Positions 13,972 to 25,118 of a stretch of 64,000 nt of DNA are shown piece by piece. Location of the stretch: contig OX359280.1 of the NCBI GenBank assembly GCA_947179155.2, positions 43,819,055 to 43,883,054 of the forward strand, in the 5' to 3' direction. The DNA is from Hedera helix. Taxonomy: Eukaryota > Streptophyta > Magnoliopsida > Apiales > Araliaceae. The notes below the pieces were generated by a model, which did no database searches, was not told where the DNA came from, and was given only the letters and a program-made list of their open reading frames with translations. The stretch's first letter is position 1; each line of letters opens with the position of its first letter. Made by a program: the position numbers and the translations under genes.

Positions 13972-14213
13972 GATCAACAACATACCCTCTTAAATAACAT
14001 ACCTAACATACCCCCTTTAGCGACGGACCCGGCGACGGTTTGGTCCGTCGCCATAGGTTCGTCCGTCTCTAAATGTTTTAGAGACGGATTTTGTTGTCCG
14101 TCTCTAAAACATTTAGCGACGGACGAACCTATGGCGACGGACCAAACCGTCGCCGGGTCCGTCGCTAAAGGGGGTATGTTAGGTATGTTGTTTAAGAGGG
14201 TATGTTGTTGATC
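13972..14213. mobile_element. Near-perfect foldback (hairpin) element, 242 bp
   Basis: The left arm begins gatcaacaacataccctc and the right arm ends with its reverse complement. Over about 117 bp the arms differ at only about two positions, with a loop of about 8 nt near 14092. The arms contain repeated gcgacgg/ccgtcgc motifs and are GC-richer than the surroundings. TA repeats flank both sides. It encodes nothing convincing; the 80-aa open frame is a reading of the palindrome. It is either a non-autonomous DNA transposon or a hairpin-RNA locus. Confidence 0.85.
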
Positions 14214-14254
<41 letters not shown>

Positions 14255-14570
14255 ATAAATAGCACGTTATAATTTTATTAATTTTGTGAACGTTTATTAT
14301 TTATATGTAGTTGGCATACAACTGATTTGACATATATACGAATTATTTTCTTTAAAAATTATGCGGGCAGTGAAAATTATATAAAATTTGGGGTGATAAA
14401 TAATTGAGAATGGCTATTCAATGATAAAATGATTATCCTGTCCACTGATTAACCTTCCATTATTTCAACTAATGGATGATTATCACATGGTATGTTGAAA
14501 AAAAACAAAGATGAAAAAAATGAAAGGTCTAACTCTATTTAACAAAAAAATTAATACTAATAGACTATTA

Positions 14571-17500
14571 TTAGCTAATTATTTCTTCCTCATTTCCACA
14601 CCATTTCCGCATGCGTTCTGATGCCTCTTCTACCTGCAATTAGGTTTTAATTATTTAAAATATGTGTTTACAAACATTTACAAAAAATTGACTAATTTTT
14701 TGGGACGAAGGTTGTTGTAAACAATGATAAATGAGTATTTAGAAAATTAAATATCAAGAATATATATATATATATATATGCATGTATGTATATATATATG
14801 TATGTATGTATTACCTCATTGTCCCAATCGGTTTTCCATATGATTATCAGAAGTACCAAAGTTTGAAGGGAAGTTCCACAAATCATACCCATCCAAATTC
14901 CCTGCAGTGACAATGTCACATATAAATATATAGAAAAGCATATTAAATAAAAATAAAAAAAGACAATAAACCTTACTAGTAGCTTTAAAATTTTAAACGA
15001 AAATGCAAAATAAAAATTAATAAACACAAAATTAGGGAAAATGATATAAATTTATATATATCGATAAATCTCATGACGAAATTGAATTACGCATAACTTA
15101 AAATTTTAAGCCATAAGTTAGTCCCTTCTTAATTTATTCTTATTTCATGTATTTACATAAATTGATATTTAATATCAACATAAATTTATCACATAAGGAT
15201 ACTCAAAAATTAGATGCCATATTGATAATCTTTAATTACCTGAACTCCTAAGCTTGTTTTGTAACCCAGTAGGAACCCAAGGGGAAGGCCAAAAATGTAA
15301 TAACAACCCAAGTTAATATAAGCTACTAGTCCTTGCCATCCTCCTCCAACAGCAACACCTGAAGAAAAAAAAAAATAATTCATTAAAATACGTGAAAGTC
15401 AAACAATTTTAATTGGAAAAAATATTTACTGACAAAAAATTTAAGCACCTGATATAATTGGTTGGACACTGTTAAGAACCATGGTTATGGCAAGAAGGTA
15501 AGCTAATTTAGCGACGGCTTGTTGCATATCTTTGGTGTCGGTAAAGATGACAGCAAAATGATTTCTAGTTGTCATAATTAGAGACATGAATAAAATCCCT
15601 ATAAGTAGAGACTCGGTAACTGTAACTATTACCGAGTATTTTGCAGCCCTTGGATGTCCTGAGCCAAGCTCATTAGACACCCTAACACTGAAATAAAATT
15701 TTAAAAGAAATAAAATTAATTTTTAGAGAAAATAATAACTAAAGAAAATATTAGAGGTAAATAAAAAAATAAAAAAATAAAAAAGAGACATTAACATTAT
15801 TACTAGGCAAAATGGTGTCTAAATATTTACCTTATTGCTGCATTGATTCCAATAAACAACATGCCTTCCCACCCATTCACATTCATGCTGAAACATAAAA
15901 AGATAGAAATAGAATTTTAAAGCTAATTGGCCATAGGTAGATAGTAGATACTAATGAGGGAGGACATAATAGTGTAAAGGAAGTCTAGTGGAATTAATTA
16001 TTGCATTAACATCACGTAATTGTGCGTGTATCGCTCGTCACGTGATGAAAAATAGAAATATAAGAACAAATTTTTTTTATGAATAAATATTTTTAAACGT
16101 AACAAATTATTAATGTGACCGCATAAAATTAGATAGACAGATACCTAAGATAATTCAACTAAAATGAAGTATGAACTTACCAAATAGAAAGTGATCCAAC
16201 AGCTATAACAGGATCATCAAGATGTCCAGTAAGAACAATAATAGACATAAAATACCAAATCTCCAAACAAAGCATCACAGCTGAAGCCACAGAAAGCTTA
16301 GTAAACTCCCAAAGCTCCTTAAAAGCCAACCATGACAATCCCTTCCATGTATCATTACACCAACCAACAATGTACACCACCTGAGCCACCGATATCACCC
16401 ACCCTGAAAGGTCATACGCCACCGCGGCCCCCACGGTCCCCCACCCGAGCACCTCCACAAAAATGTACAATGTGCCTATATGCATAAAAAGTGCCACAAA
16501 ACCAACCCAAGCTAGTATGCCAACATCACTTTGAGCTTGCAAAAACTTTTGGGTAGTGAAATTTATGGCTAGGGAAAACATTTGGGGGATTATATGGATT
16601 GAGAATTTTCCGGCGAGTTCGGCAATATCGTCACGTTGACCGAGGAGTTTTAGCAATGGGGTTGAATATATGTAAAGGGGCATTATGCATATGCAGGCTA
16701 CCATAAGGATTATCCATGATCTTTGCATGTAAATTCCTAGCATATCAACTTGTCCTGCTCCATATGCTTGTCCACATAGTGTTTCGAGTGCGCTTGACAT
16801 TCCAAACTGTGAATTATTCATGGAAATACATAAGAAATTATGGCATTAATTAGCTAAAAAAGAGTTGCTTATATGGAATTTTTTTTTAAAGGTTTTCATA
16901 AGAACTTGCACGCATGAAATTAGCTAAACCAGAGTTGCTTATGTAAATGAACTTACGATGCATGAAATTGTCGTGCATATATACACATAAAAGCTGTCGT
17001 TATAGATCTATAGAGACGGTTTTCATATAAAAATATAAAAAAATACTGTGAAAATATCAGTTTTTTATAATAAGTTAGGAGCAACATTTTTAAGAATTAT
17101 TCTATTCTTGTCTTGCAATAATCATCACATATCGATATTTTATACAAATTAAGAAAAAAATTGTCTGATAAAAGGGACAGAGGGAATAACTATTTTCAGT
17201 TAAAGAAAAAGACTTCAATTTATGAAATTCAATTAAGTTCTTAGGAAAATGCAAGAGAACAATAAAAGAAAAATATGTATAATTGATCAATATGTAAACT
17301 TCCAAAATGTTAATTTTCTTTCTCTCTTTTTAAGGATTTCGACGAAAAAGTTGCATAATTCCGCAGAAAATATCACTCTTTTTCCATTACAATCGTTTTT
17401 AATCATAACATAAATAAATAAATAAATTACAAGTTAAAAAACATTGAAATTTTATGCAGCTTCTGAGAAAATTATGATTGCATGCATGAAGAAAAATTAT

Positions 17501-17913
17501 ACAACAAGAAAAGGGAAACAAACCAAGAATCCGAACGAGAAATTCGCGATAACTGACAATGAAATCGCGACTGCAGAGAGCTCCACATCTCCGATATGTC
17601 CAACAAATATATTCGTAAAGGAATTGATCCCATAATTACAAAGAATATTGAATGCAATGGGAGCTGCAATAGCCCATAGTTTTTTGGACTCGATGTAACA
17701 AATATTTTTGGCATCCTCAAGGTTATTTATAGCATGATAATCGCCTCCGGCCTCGGTCATGAGCACCTCTGCCGGCCTGTGGTGGAGCTCCGCCACCTCC
17801 GAGGCGGTGGCGCTGCCGTGGATAAAGGGCTCATCCACATTCAACACAACTTTTTTAGGTGATTTTACAGGGGATGAATTACTAGAGCTATCCATTGCTA
17901 CTTGTTCATACAT
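14571..17913 (-). CDS. DTX35: MATE-family efflux transporter, DTX35-like
   Basis: Predicted multidrug/flavonoid antiporter of the tonoplast or plasma membrane. Seven exons: 17913-17524, 16806-16181, 15887-15831, 15687-15449, 15358-15240, 14901-14815 and 14633-14571. All have GT-AG borders and consistent phases. The product is 526 aa, a typical plant MATE length, with about 12 hydrophobic segments. Family landmarks include ALETLCGQAYGAGQ, QPIISGVAVGGGWQ, VRVSNELGSGHPRAAK and GYKTSLGVQGIWMGM. The start codon at 17913 precedes a second Met at 17895. The protein closely resembles Arabidopsis DTX35 (At4g25640, flower flavonoid transporter) as I recall it; the substrate is inferred from the family. 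Exon 3 is only 57 nt and encodes MNVNGWEGMLFIGINAAI plus split codons. No broken exon was seen. Confidence 0.92.
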
Positions 17914-18179
17914 ACTTTCTATTTAATTAATTATTCCTCTCTTAATTATTTATTTTTTTGCAGACTAAAGTTTGACCCTTTTTTACCAAGGGTCACGTTG
18001 CAAATCTGAAGAAAATCTGTACTTTTTCTTCTTTTTTTTGTGGCTAAATTGGGTTTTTGTGGGAGATAAATCTTTTTTAGGATGTTTTGGCTGGTAGCTT
18101 CTCTAGCTAAGAAATAGGAAGAGGTGACAAATGGCAAGTGTTGTAATATGTGAGATTTTTGTTTCAAGAAGACCAAGTC

Positions 18180-18695
18180 TTTTGAATCTTACCGGATATC
18201 TTATATATAGTTTGCAGCTATTATTATCAACTTTACCAACCATTGCATTGATTCTACCTCAAGAGAAAATACTAATTACAACAGCAGTTACATGTTTAAT
18301 TCGTTTTAATGGTGCAACTACAATAACATTTTTAATTAGTTTTAATTGTGTAATTTGTAAATAAATGATAAATAATATTAGGAGTTTCAAATTTTTTGTC
18401 TCAAATGCTCAAGTGATGTGACATTAAATAAGATAATATACTATATAGTCAATCACAAGAGATATATTCAACCAATATATGAGACCAAAAAAAAATTGAA
18501 AAACAGATTGGTACTATTTTCTTTAGAATAATGCTATTGTTATATATGGATTTCTGTTGAAAAATAAAACTAAATGCAACATTTGGAAAGTTGATGATGC
18601 AAACTTTCAATATACTAGAGCACAGAATGCCCATTTATGACTCATTGATTCCCATTCTGCCTTACAAGCCAAGTATTCACTCTATAAATATGCAA

Positions 18696-18733
<38 letters not shown>

Positions 18734-19111
18734 GTTTGGAAGAATGCCACATGAATCTAGACATGAAAGGCAGGGATAAGATGGCTACTTTTTTCAGACA
18801 AATAACCTATCCTGCATTTAGCTACCATCCACCATTTTTCAGCTACTGGTAAAGACAATGAAATAAGAATTGGCAGTTGGTGCTTGAGAACATGAAAGGA
18901 ACGAACCTTCATTTCTTTTGCCAAATGAAGCCACCTACAAATAGCATTTAGAATATATACAGAAAAAATCTACAAAAATCATATAAAGGAAAGGATGAAC
19001 CCGTAGGCCACTAGTCCCCCAACCAATTATATTACATAAAAATGCCATCAATCTGCAGCCTTCCAAGTTTGCATATTTTGAAATACAACAGAACTTCCAC
19101 CTTAAAAAGCA
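18180..19111. other. Region between the MATE and RING genes
   Basis: The upstream region of the minus-strand MATE gene lies at its left, and the probable 3' UTR of the minus-strand RING gene at its right. A 37-base run of G lies at 18696-18732. No coding exon is supported; the short frames here are uninformative. Confidence 0.45.
18696..18732. repeat. Homopolymer run of 37 G
   Basis: An uninterrupted run of 37 G on the plus strand. A similar run of 29 G is at 27686-27714. Runs this long are unusual in an AT-rich plant genome. They can be real slippage products or sequencing/assembly artefacts, and their true length is uncertain. Confidence 0.9.
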
Positions 19112-20760
19112 CTATAGCGCTTCAAAATCCATTTCCTGTAAAAATGGTGAGGCGGAATGGTTTAATCCTTGTACATACACAAGCATACAAAACGAAAGCA
19201 CAATATTGTCATGTTTGGTTCCATATGATTTCAGTATTAGCATCTGATGTTAATCAGATTACCAAGCACCGACACTAACATCAAAAGCAGGATAGAACTG
19301 ATAACCATCATGTTTAAGTGATTTTGAACTGATAGAACAAAGAAAGGTTGATTTTTGAAAGAGCCACACCCAAATCATTATTCATTATCTAATCTATAAG
19401 CACAAAAAGTAAAGTTTTCCTTGCCATTTTTTTTATCACTGAAGCATTAAAGATTCTCATCATATTCGTGTTCATATAGGATAGAGTGAGCAACAAACCT
19501 TATTGCATACGGGGCACGTGTCACTTCTCTCCATCCACTCAAGAATACAGGAAAGGTGAAAGTGATGGTTACATTTTGTGATGATTTTTGGATTTTCTGC
19601 ATCATAGTCTGCAATAAAATATAGAACAGAAGGATAATTCATAAGTTATGAGCTACGAAAATAATTGAGTCTCAGAAATGGAAGCTGGTCTATTTTTAAA
19701 ACAAATATCATTAGTAATAATAATAACAGTATTGGTCGGGAAACTTTGCCAAGGACAATACCTTCAAGACAAGTAGGACAAAGATCCTCTTCTTCTGTTG
19801 TTGAAACATTAGCTTCATTCAATTCAAGTAATTCAACTCCCGATTTCCTTGGGGAGGCAAGAACGGCACCAGCTTGAGCTTTGCAATCCAATTCCTTACG
19901 ATTCACAAAACTGGCCTTTTCAAAGCTACTTCCACTTATTATTTCTTCTGCAAACTCAGAATCTGTAGTCTGCGGATAGCCCAAAACCACATCAAATGGG
20001 ATTGGCGTAGGAGGGCGTCGGTAAGTGTCAGGGCTTGATGCATCCAAATTTAGATCAACCAGAAATCCAGTAGCTCGAGCAACAGCTGCACTATCATGAG
20101 ATGTCAATGACTCGTGCTCTTCCAAAGCTGGTGGACACTGAAGAGGGGAGTTAGCAAGTTAAAGTTGGCAATTTGATACAAAAGAAGACCTCCAAAGGCC
20201 AAATTGACCCATTTTACATGATAAGAAGCCAGAAAAAATAAGTCTAGTACTGGATCTTCTTCATATTGCAAAATAGTGAAAGCTACATAAATTAGATGAG
20301 GTAAATTTCTCACACACTAAAAAGGTGCTGATGAGGTTTCCCATAGGCCGAGGGTGAGGAATGGAGGAGATGATGGGAAAGAAATTCAGACTATTGCTAG
20401 TTTGCAAGCTCTTGCCAAAAATTCAATGGTTAGGAAACAACTTTGCTAATTTAAAAGGTCCAAATATCACTTAAGAAAAGGAAAGTGTTAAAAGATTAAT
20501 CAACATGCTAAATAATATATGGCAACATATTAACTGTAAACACTAACACCTAAAAACTGAAAATGCAAACAAAGGTTCAATACGTTATTAACCGATTAAT
20601 GTGTTAATTAGACATATGCTCAAACTCAAAGGAAAATGAACATGTCAATAGAATGTGCAACATGATTGCATACAAAAGGAAATGGGAGAGTACTTACATA
20701 ACAATATATAGGTGTTCCATGCAGCTGGGGTTTTCTGGAAGAACAACAGCAACCACCCAT
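19112..20760 (-). CDS. RHB1A: RING-H2 E3 ubiquitin ligase, RHB1A-like
   Basis: Predicted membrane-anchored E3 ligase. Four coding exons: 20760-20698, 20137-19762, 19608-19499 and a 24-nt last exon at 19135-19112 (acceptor tttttacag, ends FEAL-stop). The product is 190 aa. The N-terminus MGGCCCSS carries a Gly2 suited to N-myristoylation, followed by Cys4-6 suited to palmitoylation. A C-terminal RING-H2 has Cys141, Cys144, Cys159, His161, His164, Cys167, Cys178 and Cys181 at canonical spacing, with the conserved EWMERSDTCPVC. This matches Arabidopsis RHB1A (At4g00335) and its paralogue At3g02290. The last exon is short and is the least certain part of the model, although such genes do end shortly after the RING. 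Upstream 5' UTR introns are possible but not resolved. Confidence 0.88.
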
Positions 20761-21726
20761 CCCTGGCACTTATTTTAGCTATCTACTAAAATAATTCAGA
20801 GCCTAGTACATTGCTTTCAGTTCCTTGATGGGAGAGGATAGCCAAAAACTACATAGATAAGACACTATGTCACTACTAGCCAAAAGCGCTTGCACGAGTT
20901 ACTGAAAAAGCTTGAAGCATGCTTAAATAACCATAAATACATGCAACTTAGATTTTATCCAAATAAGCTGTAAATGCAACTAATGAATTGTTAAGATGGA
21001 CAAAGAGAAGAGAGACAGACCATCTCTAAAGGACAAAAACAATCACCCTGAATAAACCAGTGAAGAAATATATAATCAACTATAACTGATTATGTAGTAT
21101 GTTTTCAACAACAAAGTATTACACTTTACAAAGGGGTTCAAGTATCAAAATTCCCTACGTTCTGAAAGATCCTAACCGACTTAACTCGGTACCAAAGATT
21201 CAAAATACTCGCGTTTCTACTTCAGTGCAGAATAATCTCTCCACTGATTGATATTTTATTGCTCTTTAATTCTTTGTTCTTTTTCAGTAAATTATATTCA
21301 ATCATTTCAATGCAATAAGATATTACAAGCAAAACAACCAAAGAGCAAAAGGCAATCTAAGGACTTTCCTTTAAACAACTAAAATAATAGTGACTATGGC
21401 CAAATCACAATCTTCATAAATGGCACAAATTCATCTAACTATATGTCGAAAATCAACCATCGTTTAACAGCTTTGCACTGTTTCATTTGGCTGTTGCAAA
21501 ATATGATATGAGCTTCTCTCTCTCAACTTCATAAAAAGGCTTAGCCATGGTGGTTAGGAAAGTCAGCTGAACTCTGCTTAATTTATATATATAGAGAAGG
21601 GGGGAGCCAATACGCAAAAGGCTTACAAAACTGACCCCCCTAGAACTGCCACAACACATATAATGTGCACTTAATGCCCCTACAAGAGACTTCCAGATTT
21701 TTGTCAACAAGGGCAGACTTCAGCAA
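20761..21726. other. Upstream region of the RING gene
   Basis: No coding exon recognised. It probably holds 5' UTR or promoter of the RHB1A-like gene. The frame at 21483-21710 has no domain. Confidence 0.4.
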
Positions 21727-22940
21727 GAACTATATGCAGTATCATCTGATTCGTATTCTGAAAGCAGATTACGATCTGTCTCTTCAGAATTAAATCCAAT
21801 GTCTCTGAGTTCATCATCACAAACATTCTTTAACTGAGATTCCTCCTCTAGATTTTCAACCAAGTTTTTTTGTATAAGCCCTTGCTCCTGCTGAGCAATC
21901 CTTCTGCCATCAGGCCAGCATATTTTTCCCTGATATCAGCAAGGGGATGTTTCTGGATGAGTTCTCAATGCTAATAAGCTTCCCTAAGAATGACAGTTTG
22001 GGCGTCACACTTCTTTGAAATGTAAAAAAATACCAGGACTCGAACACCTTAGTAAACTTCTGAGGCAGGACAAGTGATTTACGGAGATTGATCACATTCT
22101 GTCGCTCGGTCTTCTTTTGTATGGTGAGGTGCAGAAGCTCATGAAAGACTCCGACTATTCTCTTCTCAGATACATCAGTACGGGGGTTCAAATGGGAGGC
22201 ATCGGAGTAAGGAGAGGTATAAGGGAGCCTCAGCCACTATTCCAACCAGTCAATGAATTTTCTCTTCAACCCAAAGGCCCTGGTGAATCCAATTGGGAAG
22301 GCCAGGCTTTCATTTTTATTATCTTCTTCCCTTTTCTGTGAAGTTGCACTCTTTTCCAAGTGGGAGACAACAAGGTCATTATCCCAGAATAGAAGTTTCA
22401 ATCCAACACGATCATCAGGGAGGCGAACCAAGGAGAAAAACTCTGGGTAACGAGGGATCAATGTATTATGGTAATCATATGGCAATCCCAAGTCCCATTT
22501 TAGCTGGCCGACCATTTGTAAACGAAGAGTCCTATCTTTTGTGAGCATGAGCAGCTTACGGAGCCTATCAACAAGATCCTTCTGATACTGCTGGACGACC
22601 ATAATTTCTTCTTCATGGAGATTTAGGGCTTCAGGAGTCACACGGAACCAGGGAACAAGAGAACAAGAGTGCCTCCATTGTCGTGAACATGAAATTCATC
22701 AAAAATAGTGGGATATCTCCTAATAAAGGTGGAAATCTTAAGATCGTGTGGAAGACCAAGTTGTCCTCTACGACTAGAGAGGTGATATACAGGAAGGCAG
22801 CAACAATGATCAGAGCAAATTATGGAAACAAGAATGCAGGCTGCTTTGAGATCCCTACCACCAGCCACAACAGTATCCAATACACTATCTTTTACCCATT
22901 TGAACTTTGTATTCACCAGACCAAATTTCTGCAGGTAATT
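21727..22940 (-). pseudogene. PORR-domain (plant organelle RNA recognition) pseudogene
   Basis: Decayed copy of a PORR (formerly DUF860) gene, a family that promotes group II intron splicing in organelles. On the minus strand the order of matches is VKDSVLDTVV, FIRRYPTIF, the expected TPEAL block, KWDLGLPYDYHNTLIPRYP, AFPIGFTRAFGLKRKFIDW, YTSPYSDASHLNP, VFHELLHLTIQKKTER, then QKHPLADIREKYAGLM in another frame, and an acidic tail ending near 21727. Lesions are spread along it. There is an 8-bp tandem duplication (22653-22660 repeated at 22661-22668) that shifts the frame. There are in-frame stops at 22237-22239 and, in the last match frame, at 21971-21973 and 21965-21967. Frame changes occur near 22025-22045 and near 21900. 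The N-terminal transit region is not evident. It could still be transcribed, but it cannot give the family protein. Confidence 0.85.
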
Positions 22941-24217
22941 AAATCTTATTTACGTTCATCATTGAGGAAACCATAGCTTCCTTCCTTCCCCCACAACAAC
23001 CACCTTACCATGATCAGGTAATGATGGTGACAGTGTTAACTTAACAAACATAATCAAGTTACATCACTATATTTATGATCCTGCAATGCAATAAAAACCT
23101 ATGCAGACCTTTATACGACTGAAATGTTTAGCAAAAGACATACTGATGAAAACATACGAGCAGATATAAGACACGTCGCAAGCGTAACAGACTTTAAAAA
23201 AACATGGAGCACAATTATATTCATATTAAAAGTACAATTGAGAGTATTCTACATGTTATACTAAAAGCAATAAGGCTACTATCAACATTCAATACAAAGA
23301 TGAATGCTCAAAACTATTAAAGCCGTAGAGGTGTATGTAATTGTTATATCTCTGTGTGAGCATAGTATTTAAAATACCCACTTCAAATCTTACTTCAAGC
23401 TTAACTTTGTTAAACATATTTCATACTGAAAATATTCAACTTTCAATTCCTTTTACTTCAGTTGATATACACCCTAACAACTCCAAATGGTTCAGCAATC
23501 AATAAGTCTATATTTCATCTAAATATAAGCTATAAACCCAGTTTACAAGGTACCATTTTGGTGAGCAAGTCTGCGGATTATGTTCTTAATATATAAAACA
23601 GAATAAAACCAAAAACCCAGTTCACACAAACAATTTCTAACTACTACCGCAAAAGTAAATACTTAAACCCAGTACCCAGAATCAGAAAACACCAAAAAGA
23701 CAAGATTTTAATGAACTAAAAATACACTTTATTGAGGAAACATACCTAAATAACAAGAATATCTTCAGAGACTAAGAGTTAAAAGGTCTAATAATCTATT
23801 CATACAAATAACACCCAGAATCATAAAATACCATAAAGACAAGATTTTTATGAGCTTAAAACAAACTTAATTAAAGAAACATACCTATAAAACAAGAATA
23901 TCATGAGAAAGTTAAAGGGTGTAAGAATCTATATATACCCAGAAAAGTTCTTCCCTTTCTCTCTCTTTCAGGTGGTTTGATGATGAAGAAGATTAGTGGC
24001 CAAAGAAAGGGGAGGGGCAGTTCGTTGTGAAGGGAAAATGATGGTAGTGGGAAAGTAGGGGAAAGAGATAAAATGAAGAAAAAGACAAAAAAGGGAAGAG
24101 ACTTGGGAGGAGCTTTCGGTTTTCATTTTCTTGCTTATTATTATTCGTCAGATAATAATAATGATAACTTTAGCTTTAGGCGGAAAATGGAAATTAGAAT
24201 AAAAAGGAAATTTGAAA
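22941..24217. other. Intergenic region
   Basis: AT-rich, with no domain-bearing frame. A pyrimidine-rich stretch near 23950-23970 could be part of a 5' leader for the RING gene, but there is no decisive signal. A diverged direct repeat occurs near 23690-23760 and 23810-23900 (shared words include gacaagatttt and aacaagaatatc). Confidence 0.4.
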
Positions 24218-24291
24218 TGGCTTCGCCCGGGCTCGAACCGGAGACCTTCAGTGTGTTAGACTGACGTGATAACCAACTACACCACGAAACC
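24218..24291 (-). tRNA. tRNA-Val (anticodon AAC)
   Basis: On the minus strand, a 74-nt cloverleaf. The acceptor stem GGTTTCG pairs with CGAAGCC (one G-T pair), with discriminator A. The D-arm region is tgtagttggttatca. The anticodon stem TCAGT/ACTGA encloses the loop CTAACAC (anticodon AAC). The T-arm CCGG-TTCGAGC-CCGG has box B. There is no intron and no encoded CCA. A T5 run about 15 nt downstream can serve as the Pol III terminator. It lies 0.8 kb upstream of the PPR gene, on the opposite strand. Confidence 0.96.
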
Positions 24292-25118
24292 TTTTACTGG
24301 GGACTGGGGATTATTCTTTAGGACTTTGATATATTTATGTATGCTTACTTTTATTTAGTTAGAGTAAATTTTCATTATTATATCAAATTCAAACACTTTT
24401 ATCAAAATATTTTAAGTTTAAATACATGCTCTCATAGTTTCATGATGAATTATGATTTATAATTGACGACATTTCTATTAGTCACTGAAACGATAAGAGA
24501 AGGGCCCTTTATCTATTAATATAGGGGAACAAAAACGGGTTTTGCACCTCCTTACAATATGAAGAAATAATTAAGAGTCGAAATTTAGACCACTTACTAG
24601 TTATATCTACATAAAAGAGATTATGAAAAGACAATTAAAATGGTACTCGAATTCATTTACAATATCAAGTTTTTAGGCACATCGCACTGCCGGTTGAGGT
24701 TGCCACTTGGGCCTAAGAAAAGGATTTGTATTATTTATGTACAACAATTTAACTTTTGCTTGATTGGTTAGAAGTTATTTTATTTTTATTTTTTTGAGAT
24801 AAGAAGTCAAAATTGATTTCATTTACAAGTTTGTCAATTTATTAAGTTCATAAATTATTTTATACCAGAATATTTGGAAAAAAGTTCACAAAATTTTCTC
24901 ATTTCGATCAAATTCAACTTGAAATATATAGCTCAAAACCAAAATCCCTCTACAAGGGTAACAATCTAACACATGAAGGCCCGAGTCCATTTTAGCTATG
25001 TAGGCCTCCTTTGAGGGCTGGATCCCATGCGACATAGTACGACGCCGTAAATGAATTTTATAAAGTTTCTCCTTATTCAACGATCTCCCAAATCCTAACC
25101 GTTCTACTACCAAAATCT
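24292..25118. other. Intergenic region upstream of the PPR gene
   Basis: AT-rich spacer, apparently the promoter side of the PPR gene. No repeat or RNA gene recognised; the minus frame at 24886-25113 has no domain. Confidence 0.4.

Larger units (their letters stand above)
9300..14570. other. Intergenic, transposon-rich region
   Basis: No gene is recognisable. It holds two Stowaway-like MITEs (10026-10218, 10623-10907) and a hairpin element (13972-14213). Between 11790 and 12110 there are recurrent gattcga/ctcgatt motifs. Between 12840 and 13500 there are recurrent gtgcgattt/aaatcgcac motifs in both orientations. The last two stretches look like decayed transposons (LTR-like and hAT-like), but I could not define their ends. 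Confidence 0.5.

Noticed and set aside
13974..14216. 80-aa minus-strand frame as a peptide gene
   Set aside because: It is simply the reading of a near-perfect palindrome; the opposite strand reads almost the same.
22117..22976. Plus-strand frames opposite the PORR region
   Set aside because: They are shadows of the minus-strand PORR pseudogene, which has the recognisable motifs.
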